This document shows positions 53,864 through 63,670 of a stretch of DNA of 64,000 nt, one piece after another. The notes beneath the pieces were generated by a model, which worked only from the letters and a program-made list of their open reading frames with translations, searched no databases and was not told where the DNA came from. A program made the translations under genes and the position numbers. This DNA comes from Pedosphaera parvula Ellin514 (lineage in GTDB: Bacteria > Verrucomicrobiota > Verrucomicrobiia > Limisphaerales > Pedosphaeraceae), in assembly GCF_000172555.1 (NCBI RefSeq), contig NZ_ABOX02000036.1:1-64000 (forward strand), in the 5' to 3' direction. Position 1 is the stretch's first letter, and every line of letters begins with the position of its first letter.

Positions 53864-54130
53864 ATGAGTAACGAAATTGAGAACCCGACACCGCCTGTTC
53901 ATGTCCGTTGTTTAAATTCCTGCCGCCAAATCCTCACGCAAATCAAAGCGGCGCTGTTGTCCGAATTGCGCGAAGTTATCGCTTTGCATGGTGAAATCAT
54001 ACGGGCAGCAATCAACGAGGCCGAAGCCCTGGCCTGCGGAACGGAGTTTCCGCATTTATTTTTCCCCACACTGGCGATGGAGAAAGTCCAGGCGGTGGCG
54101 AAGAGCAATCAGGGGCTGGTCCGCAGATAA
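53864..54130 (+). CDS. Small protein of unknown function in the efflux operon
   Basis: An 88-residue protein with a mostly helical middle (CRQILTQIKAALLSELREVI, EIIRAAINEAEALACG). It has no signal peptide or membrane helix. It lies 50 bp after the TetR gene and 57 bp before the adaptor gene, so it is co-transcribed. The start at 53864 is taken from the first ATG; the frame is open from 53825. No family is recognised. Confidence 0.5.
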   Translation: MSNEIENPTPPVHVRCLNSCRQILTQIKAALLSELREVIALHGEIIRAAINEAEALACGTEFPHLFFPTLAMEKVQAVAKSNQGLVRR

Positions 54131-54187
54131 GCCGATTCAACATACAATTCATCGTTATAATTCAGAAAGCCTAACTACAGAAAATTT

Positions 54188-55357
54188 ATGGTGCGTGATC
54201 AATTATTCCGTTTTTCGACCGTTATGTTAGCCGTTGGAGGGGCAGGATTGCTGGTCGCCGGTTGTGAACACAATCAGGCTCAGCAGCAGATGCCGATTCC
54301 GCAGGTCACGGTAGCCAAAGTGGAAGCGAAGGAAGTCGTCGAATGGGACGAGTTTACCGGCCGGACCGAGGCGGTGGAGACGGTTGAAATACGGCCACGC
54401 GTTTCAGGTTACATGCAGGAGGTCAAATTCCAGTCCGGCCAAATGGTTAAGAAAGGAGATGTGTTGTTCGTCATCGATCCGCGGTGGTATCAGGCGGATT
54501 ACAATCAGAAGCAGGCATCGTACGAGCAGGCCAGGGCGCATTTCGAAAATGCGGAACGTGAAGCCAAACGAACCGGCCAATTGCTTAGCAGCAAAGCCAT
54601 TTCAACCGAGGAAGCAGAAGCGCGTCAATCGCGGTTTCAGGAAGCGAAGGCAGCTCTGGCCGCCGCCGAGGCAATGCGTGATTCGTCCAAGCTGGATTTG
54701 GACTACACAGAAGTTCGCGCCCCAATTGATGGACGGGTGAGCAGGGCCTTGGTGACCCAGGGCAATTTCGTCAGCGGGATTTCCGGTGTGAACACATTGC
54801 TGACCACCTTGGTGACGGTTGATCCCGTCTATGTTTATGCAGATGTGGATGAGAATTCGTTGCTCAAATTTACCAACCTTGAGCGTTCGAAGAAGCTCGA
54901 GGGAGAGGTGCCGATTGAATTGCAGTTGGGGGATGAAGAAGGGTTTCAGCACAAGGGCAAAATCGAATCGTTTGACAATCATCTCGATCCTAATACCGGG
55001 AGCATTTTGTTGCGGGCAGTGTTTCCGAATCCGGATGGCAAGATCATGCCCGGATTGTTTGCCAGGATTCGCGTGCCGTTGAGCGAGCGTTATTCCGCTC
55101 CGTTAATCGAGGAGCGATCGATCGGGACGGACCAGGGACAAAAGTTTGTGCTGTCATTGACGTCCTCAAATACCGTGGCTTATCGCGCCGTGAAACTGGG
55201 ACCTCTGGTGGATGGCAAACGCATTGTGCGATCAGGCGTGCAAGCGGGCGAAAGCATTGTCGTTAACGGATTGCAAAAGGTTCGTCCGGGAGCACCAGTG
55301 GAACCGAAGGAAGAAACGGCCACGAATGCTTCGGAATTGAAAACGGCGCAACGCTAA
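54188..55357 (+). CDS. RND efflux periplasmic adaptor (membrane fusion protein)
   Basis: A 389-residue AcrA/MexA-type adaptor linking the pump to the outer-membrane channel. The signal peptide ends in the lipobox LVAGC (Cys at about 26), so it is a lipoprotein. It has the lipoyl half-motifs (VEIRPRVSGYMQEVKFQSGQ; DLDYTEVRAPIDGRVSRALV), a coiled-coil hairpin (about 95-165, YEQARAHFENAEREAKRTGQ) and the beta-barrel and membrane-proximal domains. It is followed 36 bp later by the pump gene. Confidence 0.93.
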   Translation: MVRDQLFRFSTVMLAVGGAGLLVAGCEHNQAQQQMPIPQVTVAKVEAKEVVEWDEFTGRTEAVETVEIRPRVSGYMQEVKFQSGQMVKKGDVLFVIDPRWYQADYNQKQASYEQARAHFENAEREAKRTGQLLSSKAISTEEAEARQSRFQEAKAALAAAEAMRDSSKLDLDYTEVRAPIDGRVSRALVTQGNFVSGISGVNTLLTTLVTVDPVYVYADVDENSLLKFTNLERSKKLEGEVPIELQLGDEEGFQHKGKIESFDNHLDPNTGSILLRAVFPNPDGKIMPGLFARIRVPLSERYSAPLIEERSIGTDQGQKFVLSLTSSNTVAYRAVKLGPLVDGKRIVRSGVQAGESIVVNGLQKVRPGAPVEPKEETATNASELKTAQR

Positions 55358-55393
55358 TCGGCTGCAGACGGTTAAAACCTACAACTAACTGCC

Positions 55394-58300
55394 ATGAACT
55401 TTTCGCATTTTTTCATCAAGCGCCCGATCTTTGCCGGCGTATTGTCGATTATTATTTTCCTGCTCGGCTTGATATCGATGTTCCGGTTGCCGATCAGTGA
55501 ATACCCGGAAATTGTGCCACCCACCATTGTGGTGATGGCAACATATCCGGGCGCCAATCCCAAGACGATTTCTGAAACCGTGGCCGCGCCGTTGGAGCAG
55601 GCGGTCAATGGCGTTGAGAACTCGTTGTATATGTTTTCCCAGGCAACTGGGGACGGGGTCATGACCCTGACGGTGACGTTTGCGTTGGGAACCGACGTGG
55701 ATAAGGCGCAGGTGCAGGTGCAGAATCGTGTTTCGCAAGCCTTGCCAAAGTTGCCGGAGGAAGTGCGCCGCCTGGGCGTGACAACGATTAAACAATCGCC
55801 GGATTTGACGATGGTGGTGCATCTCATTTCTCCAAGCGGCCGGTATGACGAAATTTATTTGCGCAATTATGCCACGCTGCAGGTGAAGGATGTACTGGCG
55901 CGTATCCCGGGTGCCGGGTCGGTGCAGGTATTTGGGTCCGGGCGACTATGCGATTCGTATTTGGTTGGATCCCAACAAAGTTGCAGCGCGAAATATGACG
56001 GCGACCGACGTGGTAAATGCCATTCGCGAGCAGAATGTCCAGGTCGCCGCCGGCGGCATCGGGCAACAGCCGGTGAGCAAGCCAGTGGCACTGGAATTGC
56101 AAATTAACGCCAAGGGACGTTTGATTGATGAAGATGAGTTCCGCAATATCATCGTTAAGACGGGACCACATGGCGAGAAAACGCTGCTGAAAGATGTGGG
56201 CCGGGTTGAATTGGGGGCGGCAGGTTACGCATTGCGCTCGTTGCTGGACAATAAAACGGCGGTCGCGCTGCCGATTTTTCAATCTCCGGGTGCCAACGCG
56301 ATTCAGCTTTCCACCGATGTTCGCAAGGCAATGGATGAGTTGAAGAAGAACTTTCCCGAGGGTGTTGATTACAGCGTGGTTTATGATCCAACGGTTTTCG
56401 TGAAGCACTCCATTGAAGCGGTGCTGCATACGCTGCTCGAAGCCATCATGCTGGTGGTGATTGTGGTTATTCTCTTCCTGCAGACGTGGCGCGCATCGAT
56501 CATTCCATTGGTGGCGGTGCCGGTCTCGTTAGTTGGAACATTCGCAGTAATGTTGGGGCTTGGATTCAGCATCAATGCGCTCTCCTTGTTCGGCCTTGTG
56601 TTGGCCATCGGTATCGTGGTGGATGATGCGATTGTGGTGGTGGAGAACGTGGAGCGAAATATCGCGCTTGGATTGTCACCACTTGAGGCCACGAGAAAGG
56701 CGATGACGGAAGTGACGGGGCCGATTGTGGCCACGGCGTTGGTGCTATGTGCGGTGTTCGTGCCGACCGCATTCATCAGCGGGTTGACGGGGCAGTTTTA
56801 CAAGCAGTTCGCGATCACCATCGCCATTTCAACGGTTATTTCGGCGTTCAACTCCCTGACGTTGTCGCCGGCACTTTGCGCGGTGTTATTGAAGGGGCAT
56901 GGGGCGAGGAAAGACATCGTTTCACGTGTCATGGATCGCGGCCTTGGATGGCTTTTCCATCCGTTTAACCGCTTCTTCGCCTGGACTGGCATCAAGTATT
57001 CCGCTGGCGTAGGCCAGGTGATCCGGAAGAGTGCGATCGCATTGATTCTCTATGCGGGCTTGGTGTTCCTGACGGGATGGGGTTTCAACAAGGTGCCGAC
57101 CGGTTTCGTGCCGACACAGGACAAGCAATATGTGATTGCTTACGCGCAATTGCCTGATGGTTCTTCACTGGACCGCACCACCGATATCATTCGCAAGATG
57201 ACTGATATGGGATTGCACACTCCAGGTGTGGCAAATGCCGTGCAGTTTCCCGGTTTGAGCATCAGCGGGTTCAGCGTAGCTCCCAATGCGGGAATTGTGT
57301 TCTTTGGACTCAAGCCATTTGAGGAGCGCACAACAAAGGATAAGAGTGGCATGGCGATTGTGGGGGCGTTGCAGCAGCAGTTCTCCTCCATAAAGGACGC
57401 GTTGGTTTTTGCCTTTCCGCCGCCGCCGGTGATGGGCCTGGGGGCTTCGGACGGCTTCAAGCTGTATGTGGAGGATCGCGCGGATCTTGGCTACGATGCC
57501 TTGTACCAAAATACAATGGGCGTATTGGGCAAGGCCTGGCAGAGCAAGGAACTAAACAGCCATAGCACTTACTCCACTTTCACCGTGAATGTGCCGCAAA
57601 TCGATGCGAACATTGATCGCGTTAAAGCGAAGGCTCAGGACGTTCCGCTCGCGAGTCTTTTTGATACGATGCAAATCTATCTCGGGTCGCTTTACGTGAA
57701 TGATTTCAATCGTTTCGGTCGGACGTTCCAGGTGATTGCGCAGGCAGATGCGGAGTTTCGTGAACATCCGGAGGACATCGTTCGGCTGAAGACACGTAAT
57801 GCCAAGGGACAGATGGTATCGCTCGGGACATTGTTAAAGGTAAAAGAGACTCATGGTCCCGATCGCGCGATGCGCTACAATGGCTATCCGGCAGCGGAAA
57901 TCAGCGGTGGGCCGGCACAGGGCTTTAGCTCAGGCCAGGCTGAGGCGATGATTGCAAAACTGGCGGGAGAGAATCTGCCGAAAGGTATGACCTATGAATG
58001 GACTGATTTGACGTATCAACGCATTCTTGCGGGTAACACAGCGGTATATGTTTATCCGCTTTGTCTTCTGCTCGTGTTCCTCGTGCTGGCGGCACAGTAT
58101 GAAAGCTTCCGTCTGCCGCTCGCGATTATTTTGATTGTGCCGATGTGTTTGTTGTTCGCCATTACAGGGGTGTGGCTCAAGGGGAGCGATAACAACATCT
58201 TCACGCAGATTGGTTTGATTGTGCTGGTGGGTTTAGCGTGCAAGAACGCGATTTTGATCGTGGAGTTTGCAAAGGACAAACAGCACGAAGGAATGTCGGT

Positions 58301-60068
58301 GGTCGACGCTGCCATTGAGGCATGCCGGTTGCGGTTGCGTCCGATCTTGATGACATCCATTGCCTTCATTGCCGGTGTGTTTCCGCTGGTGGTGGCAAAG
58401 GGCGCTGGTTCTGAAATGCGCCAGGCGATGGGGATCGCGGTGTTTAGCGGTATGATTGGTGTTACCATCTTCGGATTATTTCTGACGCCGGTCTTTTACG
58501 TGGTGCTCATGAAGTTGGGACGTAAGAAAACCAACGTGACTGCTCCCAAGGAGGATGGGCATGTGCGGCCTTTGGAATCGAATGGCGCCGTGGTGAAGAC
58601 GGTTGCAGTGCTGTTGATCACGATGGTTGCGTTGAGTGCCAAGGCAGCAGTGGGGCCGAATTATGTGCGGCCGACGAACGCGGTGCCGCAGGAATATAAA
58701 GCCGAGGAGTTGGGGAATTGGAAGGAGGGGAAACCGCTCGACCATTTGCCGAAGGGCAAGTGGTGGGAGGTTTATGAAGACGCGACGCTCAATGAACTGG
58801 AGGAGAATGCGTCAGCCGGCAATCAGGGTTTAAAAGGTGCGGTGGCACGGGTGGAGCAGGCGCGGGCAACGGCGCGAGTGGCGCGTGGGGAACTGCTGCC
58901 ATCGCTGAACTTTGACCCCAGTTTTATTCGCCAGCGGTTCTCGCCGAACCAGGATCCGAGTTTTGGCGCCATCACGGCAAATTCATTTAGCGTGCCGCTG
59001 GACTTGAGTTATGAGATCGACTTGTGGGGCAGGGTGCGTCGCGGCTTCGAGAGCGCGAGGGACCAGGCGGCGGCGAGTCTGGCTTCGTACTACAGCGTTC
59101 TGCTCACGTTACAATCGGACGTCGCACAGAACTATTTCGGACTGCGCTCGCTCGATGCGGAGATAGCGACGGTGGCGCGCACGGTGGAGTTGCGCAAGGA
59201 GCAGGTGCAATTGGTGCACGGCCGGTACGAGGGTGGCATTGGAAGCGAGTTGGACATGGCGCGTGCGGAAACGGAGTTGGCCAATGCCGAGGCGGAAGCG
59301 GCGGGATTGGCCAAGCGAAGGGCGGAGCTGGAAAATGCGATTGCGATTCTGGTGGGAAAGATTCCATCAGAATTTCATCTGGCTGCGGGTACTGCGCCAA
59401 ACTGGAATCCACAGCCGCCAACGATTCCTGCCGGATTGCCGGCAGATTTGTTGCAGCGTCGTCCGGATGTGGCGACAGCGGAACGCAACCTGGCATCGGC
59501 CAACGCGCAGATTGGCGTGGCGAAAGCGGCGTTCTTTCCCGTGGTGAGCCTGACTGCTTCCGGCGGCTATTTGAGCGGCGACATTGAGACACTATTCAAT
59601 TGGTCGAGCCGTACGTGGTCCATCGGGCCGAGCATATCGCTGCCTATCTTTGCGGGTGGCCGGAACAAGGCAAATTATCGTCGCTCCAAGGCGGCGTACC
59701 AGGAGGCTATTGCAACTTATCGCCAGCAGGTTCTGGTGGCGTTCGGGGATGTGGAGAACAGCCTGGCTGGAATTTATCACCTGGCAAAACAATCAGAGGC
59801 ACAGAATCGCGCGGTGGCGAGTGCCCAGCGAGCGGCTGATCTGGCAACGGAACGTTACCGTTCGGGGTTGGTGAGTTACCTGGACGTGGTGGATGCTGAT
59901 CGTGAGGCGTTGACGGCCGAGCGGGCACGGGCGCAGTTGGCCGGGCAACGGCTCGTGGCGAGTGTGCAGTTGATCAAGGCGTTGGGTGGTGGCTGGACCG
60001 AGGCGATGGTTGTTCCGCAGGCCAAGCAGGTGAGCGTTACGACAGCTTCGGCGAAAAAGGCGCTGTAA
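55394..60068 (+). pseudogene. HAE1-type RND efflux pump fused in frame to an outer-membrane factor, one frameshift
   Basis: The first 183 codons (FFIKRPIFAGVLSIIIFLLG, PISEYPEIVPPTIVVMATYP) read in one frame up to VFGSG. One extra C at about 55943 then shifts the frame, and DYAIRIWLDPNKVAARNMTA onward continues to 60068. Removing that base gives 1557 residues. The first 1045 or so are a full AcrB/MexB-like proton-driven pump with the TM4 acidic pair (AIGIVVDDAIVVVENVERN). Without a stop the chain runs on through a hydrophobic segment (TVAVLLITMVALSAKAA) into a TolC/OprM-like channel protein of about 490 residues. Whether the shift is a sequencing error or decay is undecided; the rest looks fully maintained. 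Confidence 0.88.
58563..60068 (+). CDS. Outer-membrane factor (OprM/NodT family), possible separate start
   Basis: The channel portion of the efflux system, 501 residues if begun at GTG 58563. That GTG lies eight bases after a perfect AAGGAGG (58548-58554). The resulting N-terminus would be a normal signal peptide (TVAVLLITMVALSAKAAVGP). Family features are VGPNYVRPTNAVPQEYKAEE, two OEP repeats with YEIDLWGRVRRGFESARDQA and LPADLLQRRPDVATAERNLA, and FFPVVSLTASGGYLSG. The acylated cysteine common in OprM/NodT proteins is missing. It can be made as part of the fusion, separately, or both. Confidence 0.75.
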   Translation: MRPLESNGAVVKTVAVLLITMVALSAKAAVGPNYVRPTNAVPQEYKAEELGNWKEGKPLDHLPKGKWWEVYEDATLNELEENASAGNQGLKGAVARVEQARATARVARGELLPSLNFDPSFIRQRFSPNQDPSFGAITANSFSVPLDLSYEIDLWGRVRRGFESARDQAAASLASYYSVLLTLQSDVAQNYFGLRSLDAEIATVARTVELRKEQVQLVHGRYEGGIGSELDMARAETELANAEAEAAGLAKRRAELENAIAILVGKIPSEFHLAAGTAPNWNPQPPTIPAGLPADLLQRRPDVATAERNLASANAQIGVAKAAFFPVVSLTASGGYLSGDIETLFNWSSRTWSIGPSISLPIFAGGRNKANYRRSKAAYQEAIATYRQQVLVAFGDVENSLAGIYHLAKQSEAQNRAVASAQRAADLATERYRSGLVSYLDVVDADREALTAERARAQLAGQRLVASVQLIKALGGGWTEAMVVPQAKQVSVTTASAKKAL

Positions 60069-60124
60069 AACATAGGTTGCTTCCAACTTGACCCCGTTGA
60101 GTCGTCGGGCGCAACATGAAATAA

Positions 60125-60153
60125 CCCGCAGGACAAACACCTGCGGGGCTTTT
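60125..60153 (+). terminator. Terminator after the RND/OMF gene
   Basis: CCCGCAGG and CCTGCGGG form a perfect 8-bp stem with a 7-nt loop, followed by GCTTTTC. It lies directly against the ATG of the M23 peptidase gene at 60155. Confidence 0.75.
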
Positions 60154-60154
60154 C

Positions 60155-62123
60155 ATGAAGGCTAATTTCCGCTCAACGTGGGCAATGGCATTCTGCATTG
60201 CGCTCATTTTGTATTTGATACCCGGCGGCACGGTGCAGGCACAGGTGGCACCGGGGCCTTACGAGATGCTGCCGTTTCAGACGGGTTCATCATCGAGGGC
60301 GTTCAAGGATTTGCTGACCAACACGACTGCGATAGCAGATTGGACAGGCTGGTCGGGCAGCACGTGGGCTTCTCCAGATCCATACAATGATCACATTGGG
60401 TCGGACTTTTCGGTGCAGACGGGGACGCCCGCTTTTCGCGGCGACGGCGGGAACGGTGGTGGAGATTGAGACGACGAATGCGAGGAATGCGCATGCGGAT
60501 TATTACGGCAATCATGTGAAGATTGCGGTGGATGGAAAGACTCCGAATGGCGAATCCATTGACCTGATTTATGCGCACATGCTGGCGGTGACGGTGAGCG
60601 TGGGGCAGCATCTGAATGTGGGGGATCCGGTGGGGCTCTCAGATAACACAGGCAATTCCACGACGGAGCATGTGCATTTCCAGAGTGAATACCGGGGCGG
60701 GGCGCAGACATGCCCGTTTTATTTCGCACACTTCAAATACCCGATTGTTTTCAATCCAACGGGGACATTGCAGGTGGGCAGGGTGATCCGAGTGACTGCA
60801 CCCAGCACGCCGATTCGGACAGATCGATTCGATAGCAGTTCGCAGATTACGACTGCTTATTCAAACCAGCTGTACTTCTGCAGTTATCCGAAGCGGGGTT
60901 ATTACCAAGTTTTTATTCCCAATAATACTTCGTGTCGATCGGGTTGGATCAGGGCGACGGAGGCGGAGGAAGTTTTTGCCGGCACGGTGATTCAGGCGTT
61001 GCCGGATAATGCGGCTTTCACGCAACTGGGGCAACTCGCGAGCAAGTACGCCATCCTCTCGGGGGCGAATGATACCAACAACCAGATCGGACAGATTGTT
61101 TTTGGTGGTGGTCGTTTCGTGGCGGATCAAATCACGAACGGATACTATCGCATCCCATTGCCGGGAGCTTCCGCGACATGGGGTTGGGTGAAGCCGACGG
61201 CTCGGATGGTGGTGTATCCGCAATTGACGAATCCGAATCTGAACCTGGCGACGTTGCCGAATAACAATTTTCCGATACGGGAATCGTTTAGCAGTGTGGG
61301 CAAGTCGATGTTTGGTCGGCCGAAGTTTAATCGCTCGGTGGTGAATACGTTCAGTCCGGCGTCGCCGGGTGGTGATGGAAAGGCGTTGTTTGTGACGGAT
61401 GCCACGAATGCCGGCGATGGGACGAGTGAATCGGTGTTGGTGGGGAAGCCGTGGCATAAAAATTATTATGTGCAGTGCGATGTGTATTTCAATTATCGCC
61501 CGTCCTATCTGGTTGGTGATGGCGGTTACGAACGCTATGGAATATTTTTGCGCGACGATGGGTTCGCCGGTTTGGACACGACGTTTGAAGGAGCCGGGAA
61601 TGCTTATGCGCTGCTCTGGGATGCGGATGACGGTCGTTTGCGGGCTGCGAAACTGGTGGATGGGGCGGTAACGGATTTTTTACCCACGATAACATATGTC
61701 ACTGGAAGCGGATGGCACACGATGCGCATTGAAGCGCGGGGGAATAAAATTAAATACCTGTTGGACGGGCAGGTGTTGATTGAGGCGACGGATTCGACGT
61801 TTGCTTCGGGACAATTTGGCATTGGCTACTCGATGCATTTCACCGGCTATCCGGCGGGTCGTGGGGCGTATTTCGATAACTTTGTGGCGGACACGTTGGA
61901 TGTGACGCCTCCGCGTTTTGGTGTGAGTTTGCAGGCGGATGGGAAGCTGCACTTATTGCTGAGCGGAGATGTGGGATCGACCAGTGCGGTGGAGCGGGCG
62001 ACGAGTTTGAGTCTGCTCGATTGGTCATTCTACACGAACATCGTCAATAGCAATGCGACGGTGGAATTCCTGGATGAGACGAATGTGCCCGCACGGTTCT
62101 ATCGGGCAAGAAGGTTGCAATAG
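60155..62123 (+). pseudogene. Secreted M23 (LytM-type) peptidase with C-terminal beta domains, one frameshift
   Basis: A signal peptide (AMAFCIALILYLIPGGTVQA) is followed by an M23 zinc endopeptidase domain that cuts peptidoglycan cross-links. The zinc ligands are in DHIGSDFSVQTGTP and TEHVHFQSE, with the family's LIYAHML between. One extra T in the TTTT run at 60433-60436 moves the frame; removing it joins TGTPAF to AATAGTVVEIETTNARNA. The repaired protein is about 655 residues. After about residue 200 it has SH3-like and concanavalin-like regions (MFGRPKFNRSVVNTFSPASP, YLLDGQVLIEATDSTF). The end, PARFYRARRLQ, resembles the C-termini of other exported proteins here. Confidence 0.85.
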
Positions 62124-62151
62124 GATTTTCATGCGACGATGGGGCGGTCTA

Positions 62152-62583
62152 TCAACGGACTGGCATTCTGGCTATGATGATGCCGATGCATAAAAGACCG
62201 ACCAGGCAGAGGAAAATCGCGACGATCAAGCTGGAATAGAGGTTTCTCATGCCTTTGATTCGAGCGATGGAGTGAAAGGGTTCGCTCCGCAGATAATTCA
62301 CGAGCTTCTGGTATTGCATGATGGCGATGCCCAATGCCGTGGTTCCGATCGCTATCAAAGCCAGACCGATGTTGCGGGACAAATGCGGGTTCCTGGGCGG
62401 CACCACCTCTTGCATCTGGTTCAGCCGATCAAAGAACTGCACAATGGCGAATCCGAACGCGATCAAGGCCGATGCGGTGCGAATCCAGGATTCCAGGGTG
62501 CGTTCGGCGGCCATGCGGGTGCGAATCCAGGCAAGGTGGTTGTTCACATTTTCGTGTGAGCATGGGTCGTTTGTATCTGGCAT
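62152..62583 (-). CDS. YidH/DUF202 membrane protein
   Basis: A 143-residue inner-membrane protein with three helices. The conserved DUF202 opening reads NNHLAWIRTRMAAERTLESW and IRTASALIAFGFAIVQFF. The later helices are IGLALIAIGTTALGIAIMQ and LIVAIFLCLVGLLCIGIII. The family is widespread but has no settled function. It follows the DUF4126 gene on the same strand after 111 bp. Confidence 0.85.
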   Translation of the reverse strand: MPDTNDPCSHENVNNHLAWIRTRMAAERTLESWIRTASALIAFGFAIVQFFDRLNQMQEVVPPRNPHLSRNIGLALIAIGTTALGIAIMQYQKLVNYLRSEPFHSIARIKGMRNLYSSLIVAIFLCLVGLLCIGIIIARMPVR

Positions 62584-62694
62584 AACGCTCCTTTGACTTG
62601 CAAGATAATCCCGCTGCTTGCTTTTGGAAATACGGAATGAACAGGAGGCTCCTTTTCACCGTCGGAGCGGAAATTCCGGCCTGGCTGAGAGGGT

Positions 62695-63183
62695 TCAGCT
62701 TCCACGCAACGAAAATGTGATGAGCAGGCAGGCAATGCCGATGGCGACGATGTCTTCGGGGATGGCGACGAAGACGTCTTTTACATGGAAACGGTTTACG
62801 AGCTTGGTGCGGGCCTGGTAACCGGAATAGGCTCCGATGATGGCACCGATTCCACCGAGCACGGCACCCAGGATCAGGGATTGACCGGCAGCAGCGCAAA
62901 TGCAGGCACCGCAGAGTGCGCCCATGATGATGCGCGCGGTCAAGGGGCCGGGCTTGGTGCGGCTCGGAGTTTTGGGCAGGAGGTCGGTCACAAATTCGAG
63001 GACGGCCAGCAGCGTGAAAATGAGCGCTGCCGCGAGGGTCCCCATGAACGCGACGGCGGTGCCGTGCAGGTTCAGCCAACCGAGATGCGCAGCCCAACTC
63101 GTCACAGCAGGGGCGGTGAGGGAACGTAGTCCGGCGACGATTCCCATGCCGAGTGCAATGACGAAAATGTAGTTCGTATTCAT
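62695..63183 (-). CDS. DUF4126 membrane protein
   Basis: A 162-residue protein with four or five membrane segments. Conserved stretches are ALGMGIVAGLRSLTAPAVTS near the start, LEFVTDLLPKTPSRTKPGPL between helices, and GAVLGGIGAIIGAYSGYQAR. This pattern fits DUF4126, a family of unknown function. It lies between the five-residue-repeat protein and the DUF202 gene, all on one strand, perhaps one unit of small membrane proteins. Confidence 0.82.
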   Translation of the reverse strand: MNTNYIFVIALGMGIVAGLRSLTAPAVTSWAAHLGWLNLHGTAVAFMGTLAAALIFTLLAVLEFVTDLLPKTPSRTKPGPLTARIIMGALCGACICAAAGQSLILGAVLGGIGAIIGAYSGYQARTKLVNRFHVKDVFVAIPEDIVAIGIACLLITFSLRGS

Positions 63184-63253
63184 TTTAATACTCCTGTTCT
63201 CGTGGTCTGGTGGTTGGTGGATTTGTTGAAATTTGCCGAAAGTGCAAAGCCGG

Positions 63254-63547
63254 TTATTTGACGGCTGTTACCGGTGTCCTCAGGGCGTCGGTGACGATCA
63301 GTTCACCCACACGCAGACGCTTGACGCTGAGTTCCTTGATTTTCAGGGAGCGAATGCGCGCCTTGTCGAGGGCCAGACGCCGGACAGCCAGGAAACCAAT
63401 GGCCAGGGCTCCTATGGAGAACGCACCCAAGGCGAGGGCTCCAACCGCGAGGGCGCCGACGGCACCTTTATTGGCGCGGAACTGCGTGATTTGCCGGGGC
63501 ATGGCCTCTATGGCCCGAGGTTGTTTCGGCTGAATGAGTGCTCTCAT
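63254..63547 (-). CDS. Protein of tandem five-residue repeats (GALAV-type)
   Basis: A 97-residue protein built almost wholly of a five-residue period. Residues 28-82 split into eleven consecutive pentads such as GALAV, GALAL, GAFSI, GALAI, then DKARI, RSLKI, KELSV, KRLRV and GELIV. The fifth position is always V, I or L. The first half is hydrophobic and small-residue rich, the second half charged. A right-handed beta-helix or a short membrane-plus-helix structure is likely. The spacing differs from the usual A(D/N)LxX pentapeptide repeat. AAAAGGAG precedes the ATG. Function is unknown. Confidence 0.7.
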   Translation of the reverse strand: MRALIQPKQPRAIEAMPRQITQFRANKGAVGALAVGALALGAFSIGALAIGFLAVRRLALDKARIRSLKIKELSVKRLRVGELIVTDALRTPVTAVK

Positions 63548-63670
63548 TTTGAATCTCCTTTTCCTAACCGTACGAGAATTTTTGGTTCTGTCCAGTTCGA
63601 GAATGGGTGGATTCAATGGGGGTCAATAGTTACGATCGCCCCTTCATGCCCGCTTGCACGCAGGAATTTT

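Noticed and set aside
55890-55943. ATG at 55890 as the true start of the pump
   Set aside because: The first codons from this ATG are out-of-frame translation of the pump's own N-terminal region; homology shows a frameshift near 55943 instead.
58555-58596. ATG at 58561 next to AAGGAGG as start of the outer-membrane factor
   Set aside because: It is in another frame and stops after 11 codons; the in-frame GTG at 58563 is the usable start.
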